From Afipia sp. OHSU_II-C1 (GTDB taxonomy: Bacteria > Pseudomonadota > Alphaproteobacteria > Rhizobiales > Xanthobacteraceae): 64,000 bases of DNA. The first letter of the stretch is position 1. The number at the start of each line of letters is the position of its first letter. The stretch spans positions 186,001 through 250,000 of the forward strand of contig NZ_APJI01000013.1 of assembly GCF_000497575.1 (NCBI RefSeq), in the 5' to 3' direction. The notes under the pieces were generated by a model that was not told the DNA's origin, did not search any database, and saw nothing but the letters and a program-made list of their open reading frames with translations. A program made the translations under genes and the position numbers. This document shows, in pieces, positions 1 to 7,233 of the stretch.

Positions 1-706
1 AGATCGGCAGCTCCCAGTCGTATTCGAGATGCCCCAGCCAGTGTGCCGTGCGCAGCAATGGCGGGCCGTTGCCGACCTTCGCGAAAGCCAGCCGGACGCC
101 GTCCGCCGCCTTGCAGTAGCGGATCTCCTGTTGAAGATTCGCGCCGGTCAGAATACGCGCGGCCTTGGATGCACCGTCATGGAGATCGATCGCAAAGACC
201 TCGATCGGCCGTGCGATGTTCTTCAGGTTCTGGCGGCCCATTTCGCGGAACTGAAGCTTGAGCTTGCCTTCGATCTGATCGAGCACCTGCCGGGAAATAC
301 AGACGCCGCCCCTCGGCGCGATACTCTCCAGCCGCGCCGCGACATTGACACCATCGCCGAAGATTTCGCCGCCGTCCTCGATCACATCGCCGATGTTGAT
401 GCCGATGCGGAATTCGAGCCGGCTCTCCTCGGGCACGTTCGCGTTCCGTGTAATCATCGCGCGCTGGATTTCGATCGCGCAGCGCACGGCTTCAACCGCA
501 CTGGCGAATTCCGCCAGCAATCCGTCGCCGGCAGTATTGATGATGCGGCCGCGATGTTTCCTGATCCGCCGGTCGATCAGATCGTGGCGGTGCGCCTTCA
601 ACTGTGCGTGGGTGCCTTCCTCGTCCGCACCCATCAGCCGGCTGTAGCCGGCGACGTCCGCGGCGAGAATGGCTGTCAGGCGGCGATCGACGTGCTTCTT
701 GGTCAC
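1..706 (-). CDS. Class III adenylate/guanylate cyclase fused to alpha/beta hydrolase (partial)
   Basis: The gene runs off the left edge of the window, so only about 235 N-terminal codons are present. The start is GTG at 706-704 (V-T-K-K-H-V). Residues 8-165 form a class III nucleotide cyclase domain. D17 in A-A-D-V-A-G-Y-S and D61 in T-A-G-D-G are the two expected metal ligands, and the N-I-G-D-V and N-V-A-A-R-L blocks are conserved. After a short linker, residues 185-235 (R-Y-C-K-A-A-D-G-V-R-L-A-F, then L-R-T-A-H-W-L-G-H-L-E-Y-D-W) match the beginning of an alpha/beta hydrolase. Cyclase-hydrolase fusions of this type are common in Bradyrhizobiaceae. Likely role: cyclic nucleotide synthesis coupled to an unknown ligand-binding or hydrolase module. 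The nucleotide specificity cannot be read from the sequence. Confidence 0.9.
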   Translation of the reverse strand, partial: MTKKHVDRRLTAILAADVAGYSRLMGADEEGTHAQLKAHRHDLIDRRIRKHRGRIINTAGDGLLAEFASAVEAVRCAIEIQRAMITRNANVPEESRLEFRIGINIGDVIEDGGEIFGDGVNVAARLESIAPRGGVCISRQVLDQIEGKLKLQFREMGRQNLKNIARPIEVFAIDLHDGASKAARILTGANLQQEIRYCKAADGVRLAFAKVGNGPPLLRTAHWLGHLEYDWELPI

Positions 707-930
707 GCGGCACCTCGCATCCGAGGCGGCCAGTTTATGCGGCTCAGGGTGCGGTGGCCAGTGTTGGATCGTTGCGTTCGCAACAGTGGCCGAAGTCTGG
801 CGTGCAAGCAAGTTCGCGGTGCAGGGCTGGTTTCCCCCGAGAATGGAACATTGAAATTGTCGTCATTTTAGCGTGAAATTATGCGACACGTTCGTCCGTA
901 TTTGCTTTCCGGCGAGTCAGGGGGCCAAGC

Positions 931-1236
931 ATGCTGAAATTTGGGGTGATCTGCACTGCGGTTCTGTTCGTCACAGGCGCTCAGGCGCAGTCCGTGCCGA
1001 GCAGGGTCACCAATACAGTTGGCGGGGTGACCGGCGCGGTGCCTGGTGTCGGTGGGACCACCGGTGGCGGCGGAAATCCTTATTCCGCACTCAACACGTC
1101 GGCGGGTCCCGGCGGAGAGGCGAGCGGCGGTCTCGGTGTCCGCGTTGGCGACAAGACAGTCACCCTGAAAGGCGCCGTCGGCGTCGATGACGGGCGCAGC
1201 GGCGCATTTCGCGCTGGCGCCGGCGTGCCGTTCTAG
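931..1236 (+). CDS. Small secreted glycine-rich protein, unknown function
   Basis: This is a 101-residue protein. A signal peptide of about 20 residues (M-L-K-F-G-V-I-C..., cleavage likely after A-Q-A-Q) is followed by a mature part rich in Gly, Val and Thr with a G-G-T-T-G-G-G-G run. The C-terminal third (G-V-R-V-G-D-K-T-V-T-L-K-G-A-V-G-V) looks like beta structure. I do not recognise the family. It lies between the cyclase on the opposite strand and the convergent MoxR gene, with a strong two-way terminator just downstream. Confidence 0.65.
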   Translation: MLKFGVICTAVLFVTGAQAQSVPSRVTNTVGGVTGAVPGVGGTTGGGGNPYSALNTSAGPGGEASGGLGVRVGDKTVTLKGAVGVDDGRSGAFRAGAGVPF

Positions 1237-1266
1237 GCCGTAAATCCGGATCAATTCCTGAATCGA

Positions 1267-1298
1267 AAAGGCGAGAGAGCCGGGGCTCTCTCGCCTTT
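1267..1298. terminator. Bidirectional intrinsic terminator
   Basis: A 14-bp perfect stem (AAAGGCGAGAGAGC pairing with GCTCTCTCGCCTTT) with a CGGG loop sits between two converging genes. The A and T ends of the stem allow it to work in both directions. Confidence 0.85.
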
Positions 1299-1323
1299 GT
1301 TCGCTTCAGACGTGAGGCGCCGC

Positions 1324-2166
1324 TCAGACTTCCCGGCGGCTCAGAAACGCGAGGCGCTCGAACAGGTGCACGTCCTGCTCGTTCTTGAGCAGCGCGCCAT
1401 GCAGCGGCGGAATCAGCTTGCGCGGGTCGCGTTCGCGGAGCTGTTCCACCGTCATTTCCTCGTTGAGCAGCAGCTTGAGCCAGTCGAGCAGTTCCGAGGT
1501 CGATGGCTTCTTCTTCAGACCCGGCACGTCGCGCACCTCGAAGAAGATCTTCATCGCTTCCTGAACGAGGCGCTTCTTGATGTCGGGGAAGTGCACTTCC
1601 ACGATGGCGTTCATGGTGTCGATGTCGGGGAACTTGATGTAGTGGAAGAAGCAGCGGCGCAGGAACGCGTCGGGCAGTTCCTTCTCGTTGTTCGAGGTGA
1701 TCATGATGATCGGGCGCTGCTTCGCCTTGATCGTTTCGCCGGTCTCGTAGACATGGAATTCCATGCGGTCGAGTTCGAGCAGGAGGTCGTTCGGGAATTC
1801 GATGTCGGCCTTGTCGATTTCGTCGATGAGCAGGACCGGGCGCTTCTCGCTGGTAAAGGCGTCCCACAGCTTGCCGCGCTTGATGTAGTTGGAAATGTCG
1901 GAGACACGCGGATCGCCGAGCTGGCTGTCGCGCAGACGCGACACCGCGTCGTACTCGTAAAGGCCCTGCTGCGCCTTGGTGGTGGACTTGATGTGCCAAG
2001 TCAGCAGCGGCGCATCGAGCGCGCGCGCGACTTCTTCCGCGAGCACGGTCTTGCCGGTGCCGGGTTCGCCCTTCACCAGCAGCGGACGTTCGAGCACGAT
2101 CGCTGCGTTGACCGCGACCTTGAGATCGTCGGTGGCGACATAGTTTTTGGTACCGGTAAATTTCAT
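1324..2166 (-). CDS. MoxR-family AAA+ ATPase
   Basis: The protein has 280 residues. Walker A is G-E-P-G-T-G-K-T (residues 33-40) and Walker B is V-L-L-I-D-E-I-D (111-118). A sensor-1 type I-T-S-N-N-E follows, then R-R-C-F-F-H-Y. MoxR ATPases work with VWA-domain partners as chaperones that load metals or activate enzymes. The likely partner is the VWA/CoxE-type protein encoded divergently at 2845-4020. The start at 2166 (M-K-F-T-G-T) is preferred over in-frame upstream ATGs because the family begins here and AAGG lies upstream. In many genomes the two genes are co-directional; here they diverge, with a small membrane-protein gene between them. Confidence 0.93.
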   Translation of the reverse strand: MKFTGTKNYVATDDLKVAVNAAIVLERPLLVKGEPGTGKTVLAEEVARALDAPLLTWHIKSTTKAQQGLYEYDAVSRLRDSQLGDPRVSDISNYIKRGKLWDAFTSEKRPVLLIDEIDKADIEFPNDLLLELDRMEFHVYETGETIKAKQRPIIMITSNNEKELPDAFLRRCFFHYIKFPDIDTMNAIVEVHFPDIKKRLVQEAMKIFFEVRDVPGLKKKPSTSELLDWLKLLLNEEMTVEQLRERDPRKLIPPLHGALLKNEQDVHLFERLAFLSRREV

Positions 2167-2244
2167 CGACGTTTGCCTTGGTGAGTTTGTCTGAGTTCGT
2201 TTGTTCTGCTTCGCGTGATTGCCGCGGGAAATCTCTTCAAACAA

Positions 2245-2273
2245 GAAGCGACCGCTTTATCGGCGGCCGCTTC
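2245..2273 (-). terminator. Terminator after the GlsB-like gene
   Basis: Read on the minus strand, an 11-bp stem with one internal mismatch (GAAGCGGCCGC paired with GCGGTCGCTTC) is followed by TTGTTT. It lies about 20 bp past the stop of the 2292-2537 gene and upstream of the moxR start. Confidence 0.65.
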
Positions 2274-2291
2274 CAGGAGCCCTTTAAAACG

Positions 2292-2537
2292 TCATGCGCG
2301 CCGGATCAACGACAGGATGACCAGCACGACGATGCCGCCGATCGCTCCGTTGATGATCTCGCCGATCATGCCAGCGCCGAGCCGGATGCCAAGCTGCGGC
2401 AGCAGCCAGCCCGCGACCACCGCGCCGACGATGCCGACGACGATATTGCCGAGAAGTCCGAAGCCCGCGCCCTTGACGATCAGGCCGGCCAGCCAGCCCG
2501 CGATCGCACCGACGATAATCCAAGCAATAATGCCCAT
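2292..2537 (-). CDS. GlsB/YeaQ/YmgE-family stress-response membrane protein
   Basis: This 81-residue, very hydrophobic protein has three predicted membrane helices and the glycine-rich pattern of the transglycosylase-associated (GlsB/YeaQ) family: G-A-I-A-G-W-L-A-G near residue 11, G-N-I-V-V-G-I-V-G-A near 31 and G-A-I-G-G-I near 65. Members are inner-membrane proteins induced by general stress; the biochemical role is unknown. It lies between the divergent MoxR and VWA genes and has its own terminator at 2245-2273. Confidence 0.9.
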   Translation of the reverse strand: MGIIAWIIVGAIAGWLAGLIVKGAGFGLLGNIVVGIVGAVVAGWLLPQLGIRLGAGMIGEIINGAIGGIVVLVILSLIRRA

Positions 2538-2844
2538 GGACCAAACCCCTTGTTTAAAACGCTGCGACTCCCGCTGCGGGGTGTCGCGCGTCCCCGGTCA
2601 ACGCCGCGAACTGTCTCCGGCCGGAGCAGTCCGGGAGGCGTCAAACAACAGTTTAAATGAAATGGCACACCAATCCAGACCGTGCCAGTGCTGTTTTCGA
2701 ACGCAAGCCTGCCTTGCAGGGCGGTTTTCCGGGTGGGCGCAGGCAGACGAATGGCCCGCAACCCTGTAGTTTCATCACTCTAATCCCGTCACGAGGGCGA
2801 CGCCCGCCCTTGACGGAAGCGGCTTCGGAGGCGATCTAAGTCCC
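2538..2844. other. Intergenic region upstream of the VWA gene
   Basis: About 307 bases with no convincing gene. It must hold the divergent promoters for the GlsB-like gene and the VWA gene. I see no clear EcfG-type (GGAAC/CGTT) or TTGACA promoter pair and no strong operator. Confidence 0.4.
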
Positions 2845-4020
2845 ATGTTCCTGCAATTTTTTACATCGCTGCGCGACGCGCAGGTTCCGGTCACGCTGCG
2901 TGAATATCTGACGCTGATGGAGGCGCTCGACGCCAACCTCGCGGATCAGAGCGTGGAGCATTTCTATTATCTGTCGCGCGCCTCGCTGGTGAAGGACGAG
3001 CGCAACCTCGACAAGTTCGACCGCGTGTTCGGCACCGTGTTCAAGGGGCTCGAAAGCCTGCTCGACGCCATGGAGAAGGCGGAGATTCCCGCCGAGTGGC
3101 TGCGCAAGGCCGCCGAGAAATATCTCACCGAGGAAGAGAAGAAGCAGATCGAGGCCATGGGCTGGGACAAGCTCATGGAGACTCTCAAGAAGCGTCTTGA
3201 AGAACAGAAGAAGCGCCACGAGGGCGGCAGCAAGTGGATCGGCACCGGCGGCACATCTCCCTTTGGCGCGGACGGCTATAATCCCGAAGGCATCCGCATC
3301 GGCCAGGAGAAGAACCGCAACTTCCGCGCGGTGAAGGTCTGGGACAAGCGCGAGTTCAAGGATCTCGACGGCAACGTCGAACTCGGTATCCGCAACATCA
3401 AGGTGGCGCTGCGCCGACTGCGCAAGTTCGCGCGCACCGGTGCGCCTGACGAACTCGATCTCGACACCACGATCAAGGAAACCGCCAACCACGGTTATCT
3501 CGATGTGCACATGCGCCCCGAGCGGCGCAATGCGGTGAAGGTCCTGATCTTCTTCGACATCGGCGGATCGATGGACGGTCACATCGCGCAGGTCGAGGAA
3601 CTGTTCTCGGCGGCGAAGACCGAGTTCAAGCACATGGAGTATTTCTACTTCCACAACTGCCTCTATGAAGGCGTCTGGAAGCAGAACAAGCGGCGCTTCT
3701 CCGATCGCACGCCGACCTGGGACATCCTTCACAAGTACCCGCACGACTACAAGGTCGTGTTTGTCGGCGATGCGTCGATGAGCCCATATGAAATTGTCGT
3801 CCCCGGCGGCTCCGTCGAGCATGTCAACGAAGAGGCTGGGTCGGTCTGGCTCGAGCGCGTGACGCGGACCTATCCGCACGCGGTCTGGCTCAATCCCGTC
3901 GCGCGCAAGCACTGGGACTATTCGGAGTCCACCACCATCATCCGCAAGCTGTTCGCGGAGCGCATGTTCCCGCTGACCCTCGAAGGACTAGAGGGCGCGA
4001 TGAAGGAATTGACGCGGTAG
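2845..4020 (+). CDS. VWA domain-containing protein, CoxE-like
   Basis: The protein has 391 residues. A charged N-terminal helical part (residues 1-135, with K/E-rich stretches near 90-130) is followed by a VWA-type domain. The MIDAS-like loop is F-F-D-I-G-G-S-M-D (about residue 237 onward), a D-x-G-x-S variant of D-x-S-x-S as found in CoxE-type proteins. The tail has Y-P-H-A-V-W-L-N-P. Known family role: partner of a MoxR ATPase in activating metalloenzymes, for example CoxD/CoxE in CO dehydrogenase maturation. No cox structural genes lie in this window, so the client is unknown. The ribosome binding site is weak. Confidence 0.9.
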   Translation: MFLQFFTSLRDAQVPVTLREYLTLMEALDANLADQSVEHFYYLSRASLVKDERNLDKFDRVFGTVFKGLESLLDAMEKAEIPAEWLRKAAEKYLTEEEKKQIEAMGWDKLMETLKKRLEEQKKRHEGGSKWIGTGGTSPFGADGYNPEGIRIGQEKNRNFRAVKVWDKREFKDLDGNVELGIRNIKVALRRLRKFARTGAPDELDLDTTIKETANHGYLDVHMRPERRNAVKVLIFFDIGGSMDGHIAQVEELFSAAKTEFKHMEYFYFHNCLYEGVWKQNKRRFSDRTPTWDILHKYPHDYKVVFVGDASMSPYEIVVPGGSVEHVNEEAGSVWLERVTRTYPHAVWLNPVARKHWDYSESTTIIRKLFAERMFPLTLEGLEGAMKELTR

Positions 4021-4046
4021 GCGCAAAGGAAGAAGGCCGGTTTGCT

Positions 4047-4134
4047 CGTCATTGCGAGGAGCGCAGCGACGAAGCAATCCATCTTTTTCGGGTGGCTGCC
4101 TCGCATGGATTGCTTCGCTTCGCTCGCAATGACG
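4047..4134. repeat. Interspersed palindrome, family A, copy 1
   Basis: This is an 88-base element of two inverted arms. The left arm CGTCATTGCGAG-GAGCGCAGCGACGAA-GCAATCCAT ('beta' form) is paired with the right arm ATGGATTGC-TTCGCTTCG-CTCGCAATGACG ('alpha' form, inverted). Each arm can itself fold through ATTGC/GCAAT, so the unit resembles a pair of REP hairpins. It lies 22 bases past the stop of the GIY-YIG gene. Confidence 0.9.
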
Positions 4135-4156
4135 GGCCGTGAGCGATCATCGAAAT

Positions 4157-4444
4157 TCAGATCAGCGTATCGTAGAGATCATCCCAGCCCGGATTCAGTG
4201 CTTGGATCAGTTGGATTTTGTCGTTCCGGCTTCCAGCCTTGATCTGCTTTTCACGGACAATCGCTGCTTCCATTGTGTCGTGATGTTCGTACCAGACCAG
4301 CCGCTTGCAACCGTACTTCTTTGTGAAACCGTCAATTAGTCCTTCGCGATGTTCATGGGCGCGGCGGGGCAAGTCCGACGTTACGCCAGTGTAAATTGTC
4401 CCGTTGTGCTGGTTGGCCACGATGTAGACGCAGGGTTGTTTCAT
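4157..4444 (-). CDS. GIY-YIG nuclease family protein
   Basis: This 95-residue single-domain GIY-YIG protein has V-Y-I-V-A-N near residue 6 and the paired I-Y-T-G-V-T near 17, standing for the GIY and YIG elements. Then come R-R-A-H-E-H (about 26-31), F-T-K-K-Y-G-C and a C-terminal W-D-D-L-Y-D. It belongs to the small stand-alone class (YhbQ-like, COG2827). Substrate and biological role are unknown for this class. The gene is bracketed by two family A palindromes, 22 bases past its stop and 42 bases upstream of its start, which makes a compact unit at 4047-4572. It is probably active as a DNase fold, but a housekeeping role cannot be excluded. Confidence 0.92.
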   Translation of the reverse strand: MKQPCVYIVANQHNGTIYTGVTSDLPRRAHEHREGLIDGFTKKYGCKRLVWYEHHDTMEAAIVREKQIKAGSRNDKIQLIQALNPGWDDLYDTLI

Positions 4445-4486
4445 CAGCGCGTCCTGTCATACGTTGACGGCAGGTGCAGAGTATCG

Positions 4487-4572
4487 TCATTGCCAGCGCG
4501 CCGAAGCAATCCATTCCGGCCTTCTCATGAGAAAAGATGGATTGCTTCGTCGCTGCGCTCCTCGCAATGACG
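4487..4572. repeat. Interspersed palindrome, family A, copy 2
   Basis: The degenerate left arm CGTCATTGCCAGCGCGCC-GAAGCAATCCAT pairs with a well-preserved inverted beta arm (GATGGATTGCTTCGTCGC, then TGCGCTCCTCGCAATGACG). Together with copy 1 it flanks the GIY-YIG gene. Confidence 0.88.
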
Positions 4573-4646
4573 GAGAGAGACGCTAGCTTTTAGAACTGAT
4601 TAGCGGCACATTGCGGGTAAGACACTTCGTAAAGGACCGCCCCCAA

Positions 4647-5069
4647 ATGCCCTCCACCATCACCCGCGGCTACAAGAAACTCCTCGACGAGGCCAACGCC
4701 CAGATCGAGACCATCAACGCGGCGGAAGCCGTCGAGCGTTTTCCGCAAGGCGGCGTGGGGCAGAGCGAAGTCGTGATCGTGGACCTGCGCGACCCGCGCG
4801 AGATCGAGCGCGAGGGCCGCATCCCCGGAGCGTTTCACTGTCCGCGCGGCATGCTCGAATTCTGGATCGATCCGGAAAGCCCTTACGCCAAGCCGGTCTT
4901 TCAGGAAAACAAGAAGTTCGTGTTTCAATGCGCGTCGGGCTGGCGCTCGGCGCTGGCGGCCAAGACCGCGCAGGACATGGGCCTCTCTCCCGTGGCGCAT
5001 CTTGGCGGCGGCTTCACCGGATGGAAGGCCGCAGGCGGTCCGATCGAGAAGGTCGAGCCGAAGAAGTAA
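4647..5069 (+). CDS. Rhodanese-like sulfurtransferase (single domain)
   Basis: The protein has 140 residues with one rhodanese domain (about 22-135): V-D-L-R-D-P-R-E near residue 46, I-P-G-A-F-H at 59 and the active-site loop C-A-S-G-W-R-S with Cys95. The C terminus has H-L-G-G-G-F-T-G-W. It transfers sulfane sulfur to cyanide or protein acceptors; no signal peptide, so it is cytoplasmic. The start at 4647 is preferred over an upstream TTG at 4611 because AAAGGA precedes it. A second sulfurtransferase gene follows after palindrome C1. Confidence 0.88.
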   Translation: MPSTITRGYKKLLDEANAQIETINAAEAVERFPQGGVGQSEVVIVDLRDPREIEREGRIPGAFHCPRGMLEFWIDPESPYAKPVFQENKKFVFQCASGWRSALAAKTAQDMGLSPVAHLGGGFTGWKAAGGPIEKVEPKK

Positions 5070-5082
5070 TTCAATCACGAAC

Positions 5083-5152
5083 CGTCACACGCGGGCTTGA
5101 CCCGCGTGTCCATCTTGAAAGATGGATTGCCGGGTCAAGCCCGGCAATGACG
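5083..5152. repeat. Interspersed palindrome, family C, copy 1
   Basis: Two inverted arms, CGTCACACGCGGGCTTGACCCGCGTGTCCATC and GATGGATTGCCGGGTCAAGC plus CCGGCAATGACG, each fold as a hairpin around CTTGA/TCAAG. The outer CGTCA/TGACG and inner ATCCAT edges match family A, so the two families look modular and related. It separates the two rhodanese genes. Confidence 0.85.
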
Positions 5153-5169
5153 ATTGAGGAAGAATGCCC

Positions 5170-6024
5170 ATGCCCGCCACCGATCCTCTCGTCTCCACCG
5201 AATGGCTTGCCGCGCATCTGAACGATCCGCACGTGAAGGTTCTCGATGCGACGTTCAAGCTGCCCGGCATCCTGCCGCTGCCGAAGGACGACTATCTGGC
5301 GCAGCACATTCCGGGCGCTGTGTTCTTCGACGTCGATGCGGTGTCGGATCATTCAAGCCCGCTGCCGCATATGTTTCCGTCGGCCGAACAGTTCGGTCGC
5401 GACATCGGGGCGCTTGGCATCAGCAACGATGACACGGTGGTGCTGTACGATGCCGGCGGATGGGTCGCCGCGCCGCGCGGGTGGTGGATGTTCCTGTCGT
5501 TCGGCCACCAGAATGTTCGCGTGCTCGATGGCGGCCTGAAGAAGTGGCTGGCGGAAGGCCGCGCGGTCGAGGGCGGCGAGGCTAAGCCGAAGCCCGCGTC
5601 GTTCAAGGCGGCGTTCGATGCCAGGCGTGTGCGCAGCATCCAGCAGTTGATCGGCAATCTGGAGAGCCAGGCCGAGCAGGTGATCGATGCGCGGCCGAGC
5701 GCGCGCTTTGAGGGCAGCGTGCCCGAGCCGCGTCCCGGCTTGCGCGGCGGGCATATTCCGGGCGCGCGCAGCGTTCCCTATGCGGGACTGTTCGATGCCA
5801 GCACCGGCGCGATGAAGCCGCTCGATGATTTGCGCGCGGCATTCACCGGCGCGGGCGTGGATCTCGCCAAACCCATCGTCACGAGCTGCGGCTCCGGCGT
5901 ATCTGCAGGCGTGCTGACGCTGGCGCTCTATCGCCTCGGCATTGCCGACACCGCGCTCTATGACGGATCATGGGCGGAGTGGGGCGAGCAGGGGGGCCCG
6001 CCGGTGGCGACAGGGCCGGTGTAA
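5170..6024 (+). CDS. sseA: 3-mercaptopyruvate/thiosulfate sulfurtransferase
   Basis: This tandem two-domain rhodanese has 284 residues. The N-terminal inactive domain covers about 5-125 (V-K-V-L-D-A-T-F, H-I-P-G-A-V-F-F-D). The C-terminal catalytic domain (about 150-280) has the loop C-G-S-G-V-S with Cys240. The C-G-S/T-G-V pattern is typical of 3-mercaptopyruvate sulfurtransferase, not thiosulfate-specific rhodanese. ATG at 5170 is preferred over ATG at 5164 because GAGGA ends 9 bases upstream of it but only 3 upstream of the other. Role: cysteine and mercaptopyruvate breakdown and persulfide supply. Confidence 0.92.
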   Translation: MPATDPLVSTEWLAAHLNDPHVKVLDATFKLPGILPLPKDDYLAQHIPGAVFFDVDAVSDHSSPLPHMFPSAEQFGRDIGALGISNDDTVVLYDAGGWVAAPRGWWMFLSFGHQNVRVLDGGLKKWLAEGRAVEGGEAKPKPASFKAAFDARRVRSIQQLIGNLESQAEQVIDARPSARFEGSVPEPRPGLRGGHIPGARSVPYAGLFDASTGAMKPLDDLRAAFTGAGVDLAKPIVTSCGSGVSAGVLTLALYRLGIADTALYDGSWAEWGEQGGPPVATGPV

Positions 6025-6030
6025 CCAGCC

Positions 6031-6894
6031 TTAGCCGCCGAACAGCGGAAATGCTTTTTGCTGCTGCCGCAATTGTTCAGCCCGTGCGCGTTCCTCCGCG
6101 CGGGCGCGAGCGACCTGACGCCGCTGTGCGACGGCGCGCGGATTGACGCGGCGGACTTTCTTCGCCGCAGGCCGGGGGATCGTCGCGGAGGCCGTTGCTT
6201 CCGTCGATCGTTCCAGGGACGCAACCGTCTCCGTCGATCGCGGCTCGGACGCTTCGGTCACCGAAGATTTGGTCTCTGAGGATATGGCCTCGGTCGGCTT
6301 CGGATCAGCCAGTCCGGGTTCGGATTTTGCGTCGACGGCTTTCGCTTCGGAGATCCGGAGCTCGGAGGCCTTCACGCCCGCCGGCGCGGCTTCCTGAGGC
6401 TTCACGTCCGGAACCTTCGCGTCGGTGGCGCTGGCTTCGGAGGTCTGGGTATCCGAGGGCTTGGCATCCGTGGCCGGTGCTTCCGCTGCCGGAGCTTCTG
6501 TGCTGGCCTTTGCGCTCAGAGCTGCGGACGTCTCCGGGGCCGGAGCGGGTTCGGCCGGTGTCTGTTCGGCTTCCCTGAGTGTGTCGCCGGCGTCCTGCTT
6601 CACGGTTTCGGCCGGTGGCAGGTCGCGCGGAATGTCGCGGATGATGGCCTGCTGGCGGATGGTCCGGTCCGGGGACGGCTTCGCCGTCAGCGCCTCGACC
6701 CGCAGCATCGCCAGTGTCGGTCCGCTGAGTTCGAATTGCGGCGCCAGCATCGGCTGCTGCGCCAGCCGCCACGACGGCATGCTCGCGAATTCCTCATGCG
6801 CCGCGCGCAGCAGCGCGGCCGCGCCGAGGCCGAAGATCAGAATCGAGATCGCCAGCACGGTCGTCGCAAACAGGATTCGAAATCCGGGGAGCAT
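6031..6894 (-). CDS. Membrane-anchored low-complexity protein, unknown function
   Basis: The protein has 287 residues. One N-terminal membrane helix (L-F-A-T-T-V-L-A-I-S-I-L-I-F-G-L-G, about 7-25) is followed by about 65 ordered-looking residues. Then comes a long Ala/Glu/Pro/Ser/Thr-rich disordered stretch (about 90-235) with repeating A-x-D-A-K and S-E-A-type units. The basic C terminus is R-R-V-N-P-R-A-V-A-Q-R-R-Q, ending in F-P-L-F-G-G. The start at 6894 has AGGCAGGA about 10 bases upstream. It could link the inner membrane to the cell wall or periplasm, by analogy with other proteins of this shape; the family is not recognised. It lies divergent from the L,D-transpeptidase gene. Confidence 0.7.
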   Translation of the reverse strand: MLPGFRILFATTVLAISILIFGLGAAALLRAAHEEFASMPSWRLAQQPMLAPQFELSGPTLAMLRVEALTAKPSPDRTIRQQAIIRDIPRDLPPAETVKQDAGDTLREAEQTPAEPAPAPETSAALSAKASTEAPAAEAPATDAKPSDTQTSEASATDAKVPDVKPQEAAPAGVKASELRISEAKAVDAKSEPGLADPKPTEAISSETKSSVTEASEPRSTETVASLERSTEATASATIPRPAAKKVRRVNPRAVAQRRQVARARAEERARAEQLRQQQKAFPLFGG

Positions 6895-7233
6895 TGTGAC
6901 GTGTCCTGCCTTCGGCGGTGGAGGCGCGAAGGTCTCGAGCCAAAACGAAACGCATGTGAACGCTGGAGAAGCAAAAACTGAACGCCGGAAGCGCGGCTGA
7001 AGGCCACGAATCAAGCCTTCGGGAAGGATACCGCAGGCCATGAATTTGCCTGAAAAAACTTCGGCCGGGGCTGGGGATGGCGTCACATTGGCGGGAACCT
7101 GTTGCCCGGCTGCAATCTCGCGAAAAAGTCAGCCGTTTTCGGGCACTTTTTTCAACGATTGTCTTGAATGCGCCGCTATCCTGCGCGAACTGCCGTTAAC
7201 GATACGGTGGCGGGTTCGCGCTATATAAGGGGC
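6895..7233. other. Divergent intergenic region
   Basis: About 340 bases between the two envelope genes, with no supported ORF. It should contain two divergent promoters. The segment CGCTATATAAGGGGC directly before the 7234 start supplies the ribosome binding site. I see no repeat or clear operator. Confidence 0.4.

Noticed and set aside
29-871. Plus-strand ORF of 280 codons
   Set aside because: It is antisense to the cyclase gene, whose minus-strand reading has clear catalytic motifs.
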